Part shown: positions 31,109 to 38,456 of the stretch, piece by piece | Position numbering within the stretch: the stretch's first letter is position 1 | Layout: every line of letters starts with the position of its first letter | Source of the DNA: Aequorivita sp. | GTDB taxonomy: Bacteria; Bacteroidota; Bacteroidia; Flavobacteriales; Flavobacteriaceae | Direction: 5' to 3' | NCBI GenBank assembly: GCA_026646335.1 | Contig: JAPKFY010000012.1 | Coordinates: 1-38,456 of the forward strand | Length of the DNA: 38,456 nt | The notes under the pieces: generated by a model | Seen by the model: the letters and a program-made list of their open reading frames with translations, nothing else | What the model was told of the DNA's origin: nothing | Database searches by the model: none | Made by a program: the position numbers and the translations under genes

Positions 31109-31680
31109 GAGTCATTTACTTTTTCAAAGTAAATTTTGTTGATTTTCGGCTGTAAAATCCAAATTCCAATGATATAAAACCACAAAAGGAAAAATTCACC
31201 TGCATAATCTGAAAAATCTACCTCTCTATTTAATTCAATCGATTTTATTGTTTTTGAGCAAAAGTACAGCATATAAAACATGCAAAACATAGAAAATAAA
31301 TGCAGCGGGATTATTACTATTAAACTTAGTGCAAACTTATTGTCTGGTGGTGGGAAATCAGCAAACATACCAAAAGACATCATGGCAAACATTAAGAGTG
31401 TTATATACAAAAGCGGAATAAAAAAGAAAGTTTTAAATTTTTTAAGATTCAGATTGTGATGCTCCGGCAGAAACTTATGCAATCCTACTCCAATAGACCA
31501 AAACCAACCAAAAAATATACTCGCATAAAGCAGCATAAATATTGGAAACGTGGAGAATGCAAACAATGGGTTGTCCATCGCGATAACATATACAATTGTA
31601 ATAATTTGAAATAGGAAAGGCAAACCCACCATTAAAATGAAAAGCTGCCAATGTTTCGCTTTTAGAAACAATTTAATCAT
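31084..31680 (-). CDS. Hypothetical polytopic membrane protein between parE and parC
   Basis: A 198-residue protein with about four or five membrane helices (13-34, 42-65, 88-108, 118-142 and 162-180). No enzymatic or transport motif is visible; I do not recognise its family. Its final residues NFELET and its stop codon are encoded by the heptad array in front of parC, so the original C-terminus may have been altered. Located between parE and parC, an unusual interruption for a pair often found adjacent. Function unknown. Confidence 0.75.
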   Translation of the reverse strand: MIKLFLKAKHWQLFILMVGLPFLFQIITIVYVIAMDNPLFAFSTFPIFMLLYASIFFGWFWSIGVGLHKFLPEHHNLNLKKFKTFFFIPLLYITLLMFAMMSFGMFADFPPPDNKFALSLIVIIPLHLFSMFCMFYMLYFCSKTIKSIELNREVDFSDYAGEFFLLWFYIIGIWILQPKINKIYFEKVNDSPNFELET

Positions 31681-31764
31681 CGTTTGAAATTATAATTAAT
31701 TCTTTTAACCTACTTGTTTTTATATTATTAACATTGTACGCTATAAATTACAAGCCTACGGATT

Positions 31765-31792
31765 ACTGTGAACTGACCACTTAACACTACTC
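31765..31792. repeat. Heptad repeat array at the end of parE
   Basis: Top strand ACTGTGA, ACTGACC, ACTTAAC, ACTACTC in 7-nt register; the last unit overlaps the parE stop (31787-31789). It lies about 85 bases upstream of the next gene start at 31680. ACTGAnn family, as at 6215 and 10621. Confidence 0.65.
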
Positions 31793-33637
31793 TTCCACCC
31801 TATCAAGTTCCACCTTCAGATTATCAATAATAAACTCCTGCCTATCCGGTGTGTTTTTTCCCATATAGAACGAAAGCAGTTCCTCAATACTCATAGATTT
31901 ATCAAGCATTACAGGATCCAAACGAATGTCGTTGCCAATAAAATGCACAAACTCATCCGGCGAAATTTCACCCAGACCTTTAAAGCGGGTGATTTCTGGT
32001 TTTGGTTTTAGTTTTTCTATGGCATCAATGCGTTCTTGTTCCGAATAGCAATAAATGGTTTCCTTTTTATTTCGAACTCGGAATAGCGGCGTTTGCAGAA
32101 TATACAAATGCCCTTCCTTTATCAATTCTGGGAAAAACTGAAGGAAAAAAGTAATCAGCAACAACCGAATGTGCATTCCGTCCACATCGGCATCCGTGGC
32201 GATTACAATGTTGTTGTACCTCAAATCTTCCATGGAATCCTCAATGTTCAGCGCGGCCTGCAACAGGTTGAATTCCTCATTTTCATAAACGATTTTTTTG
32301 GTCATTCCGTACGTATTCAAGGGTTTTCCTCGAAGTGAAAAAACGGCTTGTGTATTTACGTCGCGGCTTTTGGTGATACTCCCGCTCGCGGAATCTCCCT
32401 CGGTTATGAAAAGAGTAGATTCAAGATTTCGTTCGTTTTTAATATCGGCCAAATGCACGCGGCAATCGCGCAATTTTTTATTGTGAAGATTGGCTTTTTT
32501 GGCGCGATCTTTTGCTAGTTTACGAATTCCACTTAATTCCTTTCTTTCCCTTTCCGCTTGAACAATTTTACGCTGAATTCCATCAGCCGCCTCTGGATTT
32601 TTATGAAGGTAGTTGTCCAGCTGTGTTTTTAAGAAATCATTTATAAACGTTCGAACCGTTGGCAGTCCGCCACCCATATCGGTTGAACCCAGTTTGGTTT
32701 TGGTCTGGCTTTCAAAAACAGGTTCTGTGACTTTTATGCTAATTGCCGAAACGATGGACTTTCGCACATCGCTGGCCTCGTAATTTTTATTGTAGAATTC
32801 GCGGATGGTCTTCACCAAAGCTTCGCGAAAAGCGGCCAGATGTGTTCCGCCTTGCGTGGTGTTTTGACCGTTTACAAAACTGTGATATTCTTCGCTATAC
32901 TGGGTTTTGCTGTGCGTCATCGCCACCTCGATGTCTTCGCCTTTCAAATGGATTATCGGGTAAGCGCAATCTTCTTCGGAAATGGTTTCCATCAAAAGAT
33001 CTTTCAATCCATTTTCGGAATAAAATTTTTCGCCGTTGAAATCTATCGTCAGTCCCGGATTGAGATAGACGTAGTTTTTCAGCATTTTTTGCACATATTC
33101 CGTGCGGAACTTGAAGTTTTTGAAGATACCCTCATCAGGAATGAAAATTACCTTGGTTCCTTTTCGCTTTGTAGATTCTTCGATCGCAATATCGTTAGTA
33201 AGTTCGCCCAAAGAAAATTCCGCAGCTTTCAATTGATTGTCGCGAATTGATTCTACTTTAAAAAATGAGGAAAGCGCATTCACCGCTTTGGTACCAACCC
33301 CGTTCAAACCAACAGATTTCTTAAAAGCACGGCTGTCATATTTACCGCCCGTGTTCATTTTTGAAACCACATCGATCACTTTTCCCAACGGAATTCCACG
33401 GCCAAAATCCCGCACTTTCACTTCTTTGTCCTTGATGCGCACTTCGATTGTCTTCCCGGCGCCCATTACAAATTCGTCAATACAGTTGTCAATGATCTCT
33501 TTCAGAAGAATATAAATGCCGTCATCGGGAGAGGAGCCATCGCCAAGCTTCCCAATGTACATACCGGGGCGCATACGGATGTGTTCCTTCCAGTCCAGCG
33601 AGCGTATGTTGTCTTCTGTATATTGTGTTTCGGCCAT
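31787..33637 (-). CDS. parE: DNA topoisomerase IV subunit B
   Basis: ATPase subunit pairing with ParC. 616 residues. GHKL ATP-binding motifs: [10 protein letters not shown] near 47-56, DFGRGIP near 77-83, [10 protein letters not shown] near 112-121. TOPRIM motif EGDSASG near 418-424 and [10 protein letters not shown] near 497-506 are intact for Mg2+-dependent cleavage. The start is ATG 33637, with a promoter-like TTG-N18-TATATTTA just upstream. Together with ParC it decatenates daughter chromosomes. Confidence 0.96.
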   Translation of the reverse strand: MAETQYTEDNIRSLDWKEHIRMRPGMYIGKLGDGSSPDDGIYILLKEIIDNCIDEFVMGAGKTIEVRIKDKEVKVRDFGRGIPLGKVIDVVSKMNTGGKYDSRAFKKSVGLNGVGTKAVNALSSFFKVESIRDNQLKAAEFSLGELTNDIAIEESTKRKGTKVIFIPDEGIFKNFKFRTEYVQKMLKNYVYLNPGLTIDFNGEKFYSENGLKDLLMETISEEDCAYPIIHLKGEDIEVAMTHSKTQYSEEYHSFVNGQNTTQGGTHLAAFREALVKTIREFYNKNYEASDVRKSIVSAISIKVTEPVFESQTKTKLGSTDMGGGLPTVRTFINDFLKTQLDNYLHKNPEAADGIQRKIVQAERERKELSGIRKLAKDRAKKANLHNKKLRDCRVHLADIKNERNLESTLFITEGDSASGSITKSRDVNTQAVFSLRGKPLNTYGMTKKIVYENEEFNLLQAALNIEDSMEDLRYNNIVIATDADVDGMHIRLLLITFFLQFFPELIKEGHLYILQTPLFRVRNKKETIYCYSEQERIDAIEKLKPKPEITRFKGLGEISPDEFVHFIGNDIRLDPVMLDKSMSIEELLSFYMGKNTPDRQEFIIDNLKVELDRVEE

Positions 33638-33999
33638 AAAGATTTGGTGTAGGGCTGCTAATATAAATATACGTTAGCACTTGTGAAACCAATACTTTAG
33701 AAAGTAATTAACAATAAAATGACTATAATTGTTAGTAATTTGGTTTATGCCACGAATGTACGAATATTGTAGATTTCCTTGATAAAATACCATTTATTTT
33801 GGACATAAAAAATCAATAAGAATAAATTATCTTAATTCAAATCGGAGCCTCTTAAGAAACAACCCACTCAACCATCCAATGGGGAGAATGGTTTTCATAT
33901 TTAAGTTTAGTAGACTGCTAAACTTTTGTGAAGAATGAGAATTGTCATTGGCCTGTTGGATTACTTTTTATAATTTCATCACACAAATAAAACACTTTA
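33638..33999. other. Divergent intergenic region, parE to cbpA
   Basis: 362 bases without a gene. On the left is the parE promoter. On the right, AAGTTTAG (33903-33910) and CTAAACTT (33918-33925) form a perfect 8-bp inverted repeat with a 7-nt spacer, about 75 bases before the cbpA ATG, which could be an operator. A TATAAT occurs near 33970. I see no TAnnTTTG box for cbpA, so its promoter may use another sigma factor. Confidence 0.5.
33664..33692 (-). promoter_or_regulatory. Promoter-like element for parE
   Basis: Minus strand TTG (33690-33692), 17 to 18 nt, TATATTTA (33664-33671), one mismatch from TAnnTTTG. Predicted leader about 20 nt. Confidence 0.45.
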
Positions 34000-34920
34000 A
34001 TGGAATTTATAGATTACTACAAAGTTCTTGGGCTGGATAAAAGTGCCACTGCTGCAGATATAAAGAAGGCATATCGCAAACTTGCCAGAAAACTTCACCC
34101 AGATTTAAACCCGAATGATAAAACTGCGCAACAAAAATTTCAGCAGATAAATGAGGCAAACGAAGTTTTGAGTGATGCCGAAAAGCGAAAAAAATATGAT
34201 CAATACGGAAAAGACTGGCAACACGCCGATGCTTTTGAAGCAGCGAAAAAACAACAAGGCTCCCAAGGTTTCAGAAGTGGATTTGGCGGACAAAGAACGT
34301 ATTCTGGCGGTGGACAGGGTTTTGACGAAAGCCAGTTTTCAGACTTTTTTGAATCAATGTTTGGCGGCGGCGGTTTTAGTGGCGGTGGAAGCAGAAGGCA
34401 GACGGCACAGTTTAAGGGCCAGGATTTGAGCGCTACCCTTCGACTAAATTTGACGGATGTACTAAAAAGCCAAAAACAAACTATCAGTATTGGCGAAAAG
34501 AAAATTCGGATTACAATTCCTGCTGGAGTTGAGGACGGACAAACTATCAAAATTAAGGGTTACGGCGGAGAAGGGATGAATGGCGGCCCAAAAGGTGATT
34601 TGCTAATCACTTTTGAGATCTTTAACAATACCCGATTCAAAAGACTGGAAAGCGATTTGTATGCTACGGAAGAAATTTCACTTTACACAGCACTTTTAGG
34701 AGGCGAAATAACGATTGAAACGCTCTCGGGAAAAGTGAAGTTGAAAGTGAAACCCGAAACCCAAAACGATACAAAAGTAAAATTGAAGGGCAAAGGTTTA
34801 CCGAAATACAAAAAGGAAGATCAGCATGGGGATTTGTTTATCACTTATAAAATTGTGCTTCCCAAAAATCTTTCGGACAAAGAAAAAGAACTTTTTACAG
34901 AACTCTCAAAACTTAAATAA
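34000..34920 (+). CDS. cbpA: DnaJ-family co-chaperone CbpA
   Basis: A 306-residue type II (class B) J-protein that stimulates DnaK and binds client proteins. J domain about 1-70 with the HPD triad at 33-35; a Gly/Phe-rich linker about 85-135 ([10 protein letters not shown] and similar); then two beta-barrel client-binding domains and a dimerisation end about 140-306. No zinc-finger cysteines, which distinguishes it from DnaJ. The next gene, cbpM, overlaps its stop by one base (TAATG), confirming the CbpA assignment. An inverted repeat upstream may be a control site. Confidence 0.93.
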   Translation: MEFIDYYKVLGLDKSATAADIKKAYRKLARKLHPDLNPNDKTAQQKFQQINEANEVLSDAEKRKKYDQYGKDWQHADAFEAAKKQQGSQGFRSGFGGQRTYSGGGQGFDESQFSDFFESMFGGGGFSGGGSRRQTAQFKGQDLSATLRLNLTDVLKSQKQTISIGEKKIRITIPAGVEDGQTIKIKGYGGEGMNGGPKGDLLITFEIFNNTRFKRLESDLYATEEISLYTALLGGEITIETLSGKVKLKVKPETQNDTKVKLKGKGLPKYKKEDQHGDLFITYKIVLPKNLSDKEKELFTELSKLK

Positions 34921-35210
34921 TGGCACGGGAAAAATATATATTAGTAAGTCACTACTGTGAACACGCACATATTGAAAGGGATTTTGTAAAGGGACTTCAC
35001 GAATACGGATTGATCGCTTTTGAAGAAAAGCAAAACGATCTTTTTATTGACGAAAAGGATATTTCGGAAATTGAACGGATGTTTCGTCTTCACAACGATT
35101 TAGGAATCAACTTTGAAGGATTGGACGCGCTAAAACAAATGTTGAAACGCATGCGAAAACTGGAAAAAGAAATGGATCTGCTTCAGAAAAAATTGCGTTT
35201 GTACGAATAG
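34920..35210 (+). CDS. cbpM: Chaperone modulator CbpM
   Basis: A 96-residue MerR-like helix-turn-helix-type protein with a C-terminal coiled coil (about 65-94, with LKQMLKRMRKLEKEMDLLQKKL in heptad leucine spacing, read in parts). CbpM binds the J domain of CbpA and inhibits it. Start overlaps the cbpA stop, as in other cbpA-cbpM pairs. Confidence 0.88.
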   Translation: MAREKYILVSHYCEHAHIERDFVKGLHEYGLIAFEEKQNDLFIDEKDISEIERMFRLHNDLGINFEGLDALKQMLKRMRKLEKEMDLLQKKLRLYE

Positions 35211-35248
35211 TTTTTAGATATTAGAAAAAAACTAATATTAGTAAACTA
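35208..35248. terminator. Possible bidirectional hairpin between cbpM and ychF
   Basis: Arms 35208-35224 and 35232-35248 pair at 13 of 17 positions over a 7-nt A-rich loop. The left arm begins in the cbpM stop codon. It lies between convergent genes, where a terminator is expected, but lacks a clean T-run. Confidence 0.4.
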
Positions 35249-35280
35249 CTCAAAACTAACATCTCACTCCTACCGTCTAT

Positions 35281-36375
35281 TTACACATTAAAACGGAAAT
35301 GCATCACATCGCCATCTTTCACGATGTACTCCTTCCCTTCTACCCCCATTTTTCCAGCTTCTTTCACTTTTGCCTCACTTCCGTAAGCTACGTAGTCGTC
35401 ATATTTTATAACCTCAGCACGGATGAAACCTTTTTCAAAATCTGTGTGAATTACGCCCGCAGCTTGTGGTGCCGTAGCGCCAACGGGAATAGTCCAAGCG
35501 CGCACTTCCTTCACGCCAGCAGTAAAATAGGTTTGAAGATTCAATAATTTGTAGGCACTGCGAATCAATTTTGCGGAACCCGCTTCATCAAGGCCTAAAT
35601 CTTCTAGGAACATTTGGCGTTCTTCAAAGGTTTCAAGTTCTGTGATATCTGCTTCTGTTCCTACGGCTAAAACCAAAACTTCGGCATTTTCGCCAGCAAC
35701 GGCTGCCTTTACTTTTTCAACGTATGCGTTTCCGGTAGCCGCTGAGCCTTCATCTACATTACAAACGTACATTACGGGTTTGTCTGTGATAAATTGAGCG
35801 TTCACTATAAATTCTTCCCGCTCGCTTTCTGTTAAGTCGATGGCTCGAACGGAGATTCCCGCTTCCAAGCCAGCCTTTACTTTTAAAAGAGCAGTTTCTT
35901 CTTTTTGGGCTTCTTTATTTCCGGTACGTGCGGCGCGTTTCACTTTTTCAAGTTTTTTGTCCACAGTTTCCAAATCTTTCAATTGAAGTTCAATATCAAT
36001 TGTCTCCTTATCGCGAATTGGGTTTATGTTTCCATCCACGTGAACAATGTTATCATCATCAAAGCAACGCAAAACGTGCAGAATTGCGTCAGTCTCGCGG
36101 ATGTTGCTCAAAAATTGATTCCCCAAACCTTCGCCTTTGCTTGCGCCTTTTACCAATCCAGCAATGTCAACTATTTCAACGGTTGCGGGCAATACGCGTT
36201 CTGGATTCACCAATTCTTCCAGTTTCAACAAACGCTTGTCAGGCACGTTCACAACACCCACATTTGGCTCGATGGTACAAAAAGGGAAGTTGGCACTTTG
36301 TGCTTTTGCATTTGACAAACAATTAAATAGAGTGGATTTTCCTACGTTTGGCAATCCTACGATACCTGCTTTCAT
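35281..36375 (-). CDS. ychF: Ribosome-associated GTPase/ATPase YchF (OLA1 family)
   Basis: A 364-residue Obg-family P-loop NTPase that prefers ATP and binds the ribosome; in bacteria it is linked to stress responses and start-codon fidelity. P-loop GLPNVGKST at 7-15, switch I/II segments with TVEIVDIAGLVKGASKGEG near 61-79, the NVDEGSA segment near 207-213, and a C-terminal TGS-like domain ending in DVMHFRFNV. Length and motifs are normal. Lone gene with its own -7 box. Confidence 0.96.
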   Translation of the reverse strand: MKAGIVGLPNVGKSTLFNCLSNAKAQSANFPFCTIEPNVGVVNVPDKRLLKLEELVNPERVLPATVEIVDIAGLVKGASKGEGLGNQFLSNIRETDAILHVLRCFDDDNIVHVDGNINPIRDKETIDIELQLKDLETVDKKLEKVKRAARTGNKEAQKEETALLKVKAGLEAGISVRAIDLTESEREEFIVNAQFITDKPVMYVCNVDEGSAATGNAYVEKVKAAVAGENAEVLVLAVGTEADITELETFEERQMFLEDLGLDEAGSAKLIRSAYKLLNLQTYFTAGVKEVRAWTIPVGATAPQAAGVIHTDFEKGFIRAEVIKYDDYVAYGSEAKVKEAGKMGVEGKEYIVKDGDVMHFRFNV

Positions 36376-36469
36376 AATATTCTATTTTTAAAAGGTAAAC
36401 CTGCGCTGAAAATAGCTTCGGTTTACGAGGGTAGCCCTTCGCCAAAAAAGGCTTCGGATTTCAAAGGTG

Positions 36470-36477
36470 CAAATATA
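36470..36477 (-). promoter_or_regulatory. -7 box for ychF
   Basis: Minus-strand TATATTTG, a full TAnnTTTG match about 95 bases upstream of the ychF ATG. The leader between contains TTCGG-rich REP-like sequence (36410-36460). Confidence 0.5.
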
Positions 36478-36616
36478 CATTTTCAAAACAGACTTTTCAT
36501 AATTGATTTGAAATGCTTTTCTGAAAAAAGATTGGGTTTTATTTCACTTTAAATTCACAAGAGTTTAACGATAATAACCCTATGTTTACCCTTTAAACCT
36601 TAAATAACCAATAATT

Positions 36617-37090
36617 ATGAAAAAATTAATGATAAGTCTGGCTGTTGCAATTTTAAGTATTGCAGGAATTCAAGCACAGGTAAACAAGACAGTTAAAGAA
36701 GAATCTACCACAAAGCGTGTAGTTATAAAAGAAGGTAGCGAAGTGAAAGTAGTGGAAACAAAAAAAATCAATACTGAATCTGGTGCCGTTATTATAGATG
36801 GCAATAATAAAAAGGACCAAGAATCTCGTGAAGTCACTAGAAAAGACAGCGATAAAAAAGTCTTGGTGGATGAAGTATCCATAAACACGCAAAATGAGGC
36901 TATGATCGCTGAAAAAAAGAAACAGCAAGAAGCTCAACTTGAAGCTTCCAAAAAAGAACAGGCGGAAATAGCAGCCAAAAAGAAAATGGAATACGAAGCA
37001 AAACAAGCGCAGATGCAGAAAGAACTTGCCGAAAGAAGAGCCCAATTAGAAACAAGACCAAAAGGAATGTCTAAACTTAAAAAGGACTAA
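36617..37090 (+). CDS. Secreted or periplasmic coiled-coil protein
   Basis: A 157-residue protein with a clear signal peptide (about 1-20, cleavage after IQA). The mature part has a short beta-like region rich in Val/Lys/Glu (20-90), then a long charged helix (about 92-145) with Glu/Lys/Gln/Ala heptads, predicted coiled coil. No catalytic motif seen. Expected in the periplasm or attached to envelope proteins. The upstream region lacks a clean TAnnTTTG; CTATGTTTA near 36581 is one mismatch away. A strong terminator follows. Function unknown. Confidence 0.8.
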   Translation: MKKLMISLAVAILSIAGIQAQVNKTVKEESTTKRVVIKEGSEVKVVETKKINTESGAVIIDGNNKKDQESREVTRKDSDKKVLVDEVSINTQNEAMIAEKKKQQEAQLEASKKEQAEIAAKKKMEYEAKQAQMQKELAERRAQLETRPKGMSKLKKD

Positions 37091-37113
37091 ACTCTTTTTT
37101 TGAATATTTTAAG

Positions 37114-37150
37114 AAAATCCATCGATGGTTCAACCTCGATGGATTTTTTT
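37114..37150. terminator. Strong intrinsic terminator, usable in both directions
   Basis: AAAATCCATCGA (37114-37125) pairs with TCGATGGATTTT (37136-37147) around GGTTCAACC, with T-runs on both flanks (37091-37101 region on one side, 37144-37150 on the other). It separates the coiled-coil gene from the convergent hydrolase gene. Confidence 0.85.
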
Positions 37151-37153
37151 ATT

Positions 37154-37951
37154 CTAAAGGATAGTATCGATAGATCTTTTATAAATTTCAAAATCACCCA
37201 AATTGTGGTGGGTTCCACCGAGAATGCTAATGAAAGTAAGTTTTCCTTTTGTTTTGATTTTTGAAAGTTTCTCGCTGTTTTCAAAGTTAACCACTACATC
37301 ATCCGTTCCGTGGAAAATTGCAATAGGACACGACACCTCCTTTAAATACTGATATGTGGGAAAATTAAACCTCAAAAACCAATTTACTGGATAGATTGGA
37401 AAACGCTCGCTTGCCACTTCATCTAAACCGTAAAACGGCGCTTCAAGAAGTAATTGTTTTGGATGGTTTTTTGATGCAATATATGTTGCGAAAGTGGTTC
37501 CCAAAGATCGGCCGTAAACCACGATTTCATCTTCAGCATAATTTTTCAGCAGCTCATCATAAAATAATTGGGCGTCACTGTACAATGCTTTTTGGCTGAG
37601 TTTTCCCGTGCTTTTTCCATAGGTTCTGTAATCCATTACCAAAACATCGTAATGCATCTCAACAAAATTTTGAACCACAATTCCCCAGCGGGAAAGATCG
37701 CCAGCATTTCCGTGGAAATAAAGAATGACACCTTTTGGATTTTCAACTTTAAAATGAAGTGCGTTTAGTTTTGCACCATCTTGTGTTTTCAAGTTGATTT
37801 CTTCAAAATTTCCTGGGAACGAATAGGAATAATCCTGCGGAAGCGATTCCGGTAAAAAAATCATTTTTTCTTGCAAAAAATAGAGCGCAACAAAAACGAT
37901 AACATACAGCGAAACCAATACAATCAGAATTTTTTTTAACCTTCGGTTCAT
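37154..37951 (-). CDS. Membrane-anchored alpha/beta hydrolase (BEM46/FrsA-like)
   Basis: A 265-residue serine hydrolase with one N-terminal membrane helix (about 7-26). Oxyanion-loop motif YFHGNAG at 78-84, nucleophile elbow GRSLG with S149, probable acid D217 or D218 in HGTDD, and catalytic His in GGTHHNL near 246-251. Substrate unknown; an ester or lipid hydrolase facing the periplasm is plausible. It overlaps the end of the broken paralogue by four bases (ATGA). Confidence 0.88.
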   Translation of the reverse strand: MNRRLKKILIVLVSLYVIVFVALYFLQEKMIFLPESLPQDYSYSFPGNFEEINLKTQDGAKLNALHFKVENPKGVILYFHGNAGDLSRWGIVVQNFVEMHYDVLVMDYRTYGKSTGKLSQKALYSDAQLFYDELLKNYAEDEIVVYGRSLGTTFATYIASKNHPKQLLLEAPFYGLDEVASERFPIYPVNWFLRFNFPTYQYLKEVSCPIAIFHGTDDVVVNFENSEKLSKIKTKGKLTFISILGGTHHNLGDFEIYKRSIDTIL

Positions 37952-38328
37952 TTTTTTGAAGAGTGTTTTACACCAATGCTGGTAGTGGAAAGATCGATTT
38001 TCTGTTCTTTAGATTTGATGATTTCTGTCAAAATTTTATGATAGGATTCAAAATTATTCAAATTTTTATGGCCGCCGTCTATAATTGGGTGTAGTCTTGT
38101 AAGTTTTGGATTCACCTGCGAAAGCTTCACGCTGCTGCTGAAGGGTATCAACTTATCTTTGGTGCCATGAATTATATAGATTGGGCACTTTACGTACTTC
38201 AACCATTTATAGGTCGGCATTGGGTATTTCAAAATAATTGAAAGCGGCATAAACGGCATATAACGCCCAGTTACTTTGGTTAAACTATAATACGGTGCAT
38301 CAAGAACCAACATTTTCGGACTGTTCAT
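37948..38328 (-). pseudogene. Truncated paralogue of the alpha/beta hydrolase
   Basis: 126 codons that align with residues about 163-265 of the neighbouring hydrolase (for example MLVLDAPYYSL against QLLLEAPFYGL, and IIHGTKDK against IFHGTDDV), plus a Lys/Ser-rich tail. The membrane anchor, oxyanion loop and nucleophile serine are absent; a stop lies three codons upstream of the ATG at 38328 in the same frame. Acid and His positions remain. It looks like the C-terminal part of a duplicated gene cut at about 38325-38345. Confidence 0.8.
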
Positions 38329-38456
38329 AGAGGATCAGGCTATTATTGAAAGGAAACGACCATTCGGCGAAGATGATTTGATGCGGGTTCGCGCCAACGG
38401 TTTTCAAATCCAGCGCGTCGCCCCAGATGATGTTCTTTTCAAGGATGAATTTCAAG
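38300..38456 (-). pseudogene. Fragment resembling the end of a DNA methyltransferase, joined out of frame
   Basis: A minus-strand frame entering from the window edge (51 codons) contains FILEKNIIWGDAL and, later, IIFAEWSFPF, which recall the C-terminal part of adenine-specific DNA methyltransferases of restriction-modification systems, based on memory of the family and not on a search. It runs on into the hydrolase remnant out of frame and ends at 38300. The two homologies meet in about 20 bases near 38325-38345. Confidence 0.45.

Noticed and set aside
1-38456. CRISPR arrays, tRNA genes, insertion sequences, prophage or an obvious defence system
   Set aside because: I saw no regular repeat-spacer array, tRNA cloverleaf, transposase or phage gene; the heptad arrays are too short and lack spacers. 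The only hint of a defence gene is the fragment at the right edge.

Overview
The window looks like chromosomal DNA of a marine or freshwater Flavobacteriaceae bacterium (phylum Bacteroidota). I base this on moderately low GC, the near absence of Shine-Dalgarno sites, promoters of the Bacteroidota type (a TAnnTTTG -7 box, sometimes with TTTG about 19 nt upstream), a DnaX without its zinc cysteines, a type IX secretion C-terminal sorting domain, DUF3822 next to rsmD, and gcvT next to an SDR gene and yebC. The genus is not determined; an Aequorivita-like organism is only a guess. Nearly everything is housekeeping, with one accessory pocket at 14.2-18.0 kb and a broken locus at the right edge.

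Layout. 1-3.1 kb (+): end of gcvT, glutaminase, an SDR-type protein, pterin carbinolamine dehydratase, yebC. 3.1-7.7 kb (-): an acyltransferase, a KdsB-KdnB fusion for Kdo / 8-amino-Kdo, DUF4126, a RecD-like helicase. 7.8-10.2 kb (+): a pilin-like protein, DUF3822, rsmD and a small conserved protein; rnpB (RNase P RNA) lies opposite it on the minus strand at 10.2-10.5 kb. 10.65-14.4 kb (+): dnaX, miaE, DUF486, a methyltransferase and a 43-residue membrane protein that is easy to miss. 14.5-17.9 kb (+): two overlapping small membrane genes, an AT-rich cadherin-like lipoprotein bounded by inverted repeats, and an SGNH-hydrolase/PKD/T9SS-secreted protein. 18.0-18.7 kb (+): trmL and a glycine-zipper peptide. 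18.8-22.3 kb (-): a tight polyphosphate operon, sixA-ppk1-ppx. 22.3-26.0 kb (-): pdxH, rnz, a STAS-like protein, pyrB, pyrR. 26.2-33.6 kb (-): rpsA, parC, a membrane protein, parE. 34.0-35.2 kb (+): cbpA-cbpM. 35.3-38.5 kb: ychF (-), a secreted coiled-coil protein (+), an alpha/beta hydrolase (-), and a decapitated paralogue joined to what looks like the tail of a DNA methyltransferase.

The strongest unexplained signal is a set of short degenerate tandem repeats with a strict 7-nt period. The consensus differs between loci, and the arrays mostly sit directly upstream of start codons (yebC, the helicase, dnaX, miaE, sixA, rnz, pyrB, parC; more loosely DUF4126 and the gene after parE). In two places the array has entered coding sequence: it supplies a TTG start for rnz and the C-terminus of the membrane protein beside parC. 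Other points worth checking are the KdsB-KdnB fusion, a three-block promoter shared with identical spacing by two genes, three near-identical hairpins inside rnpB, and a terminator-like hairpin inside the first codons of the DUF3822 gene, which has no standard start codon matching its conserved N-terminus.
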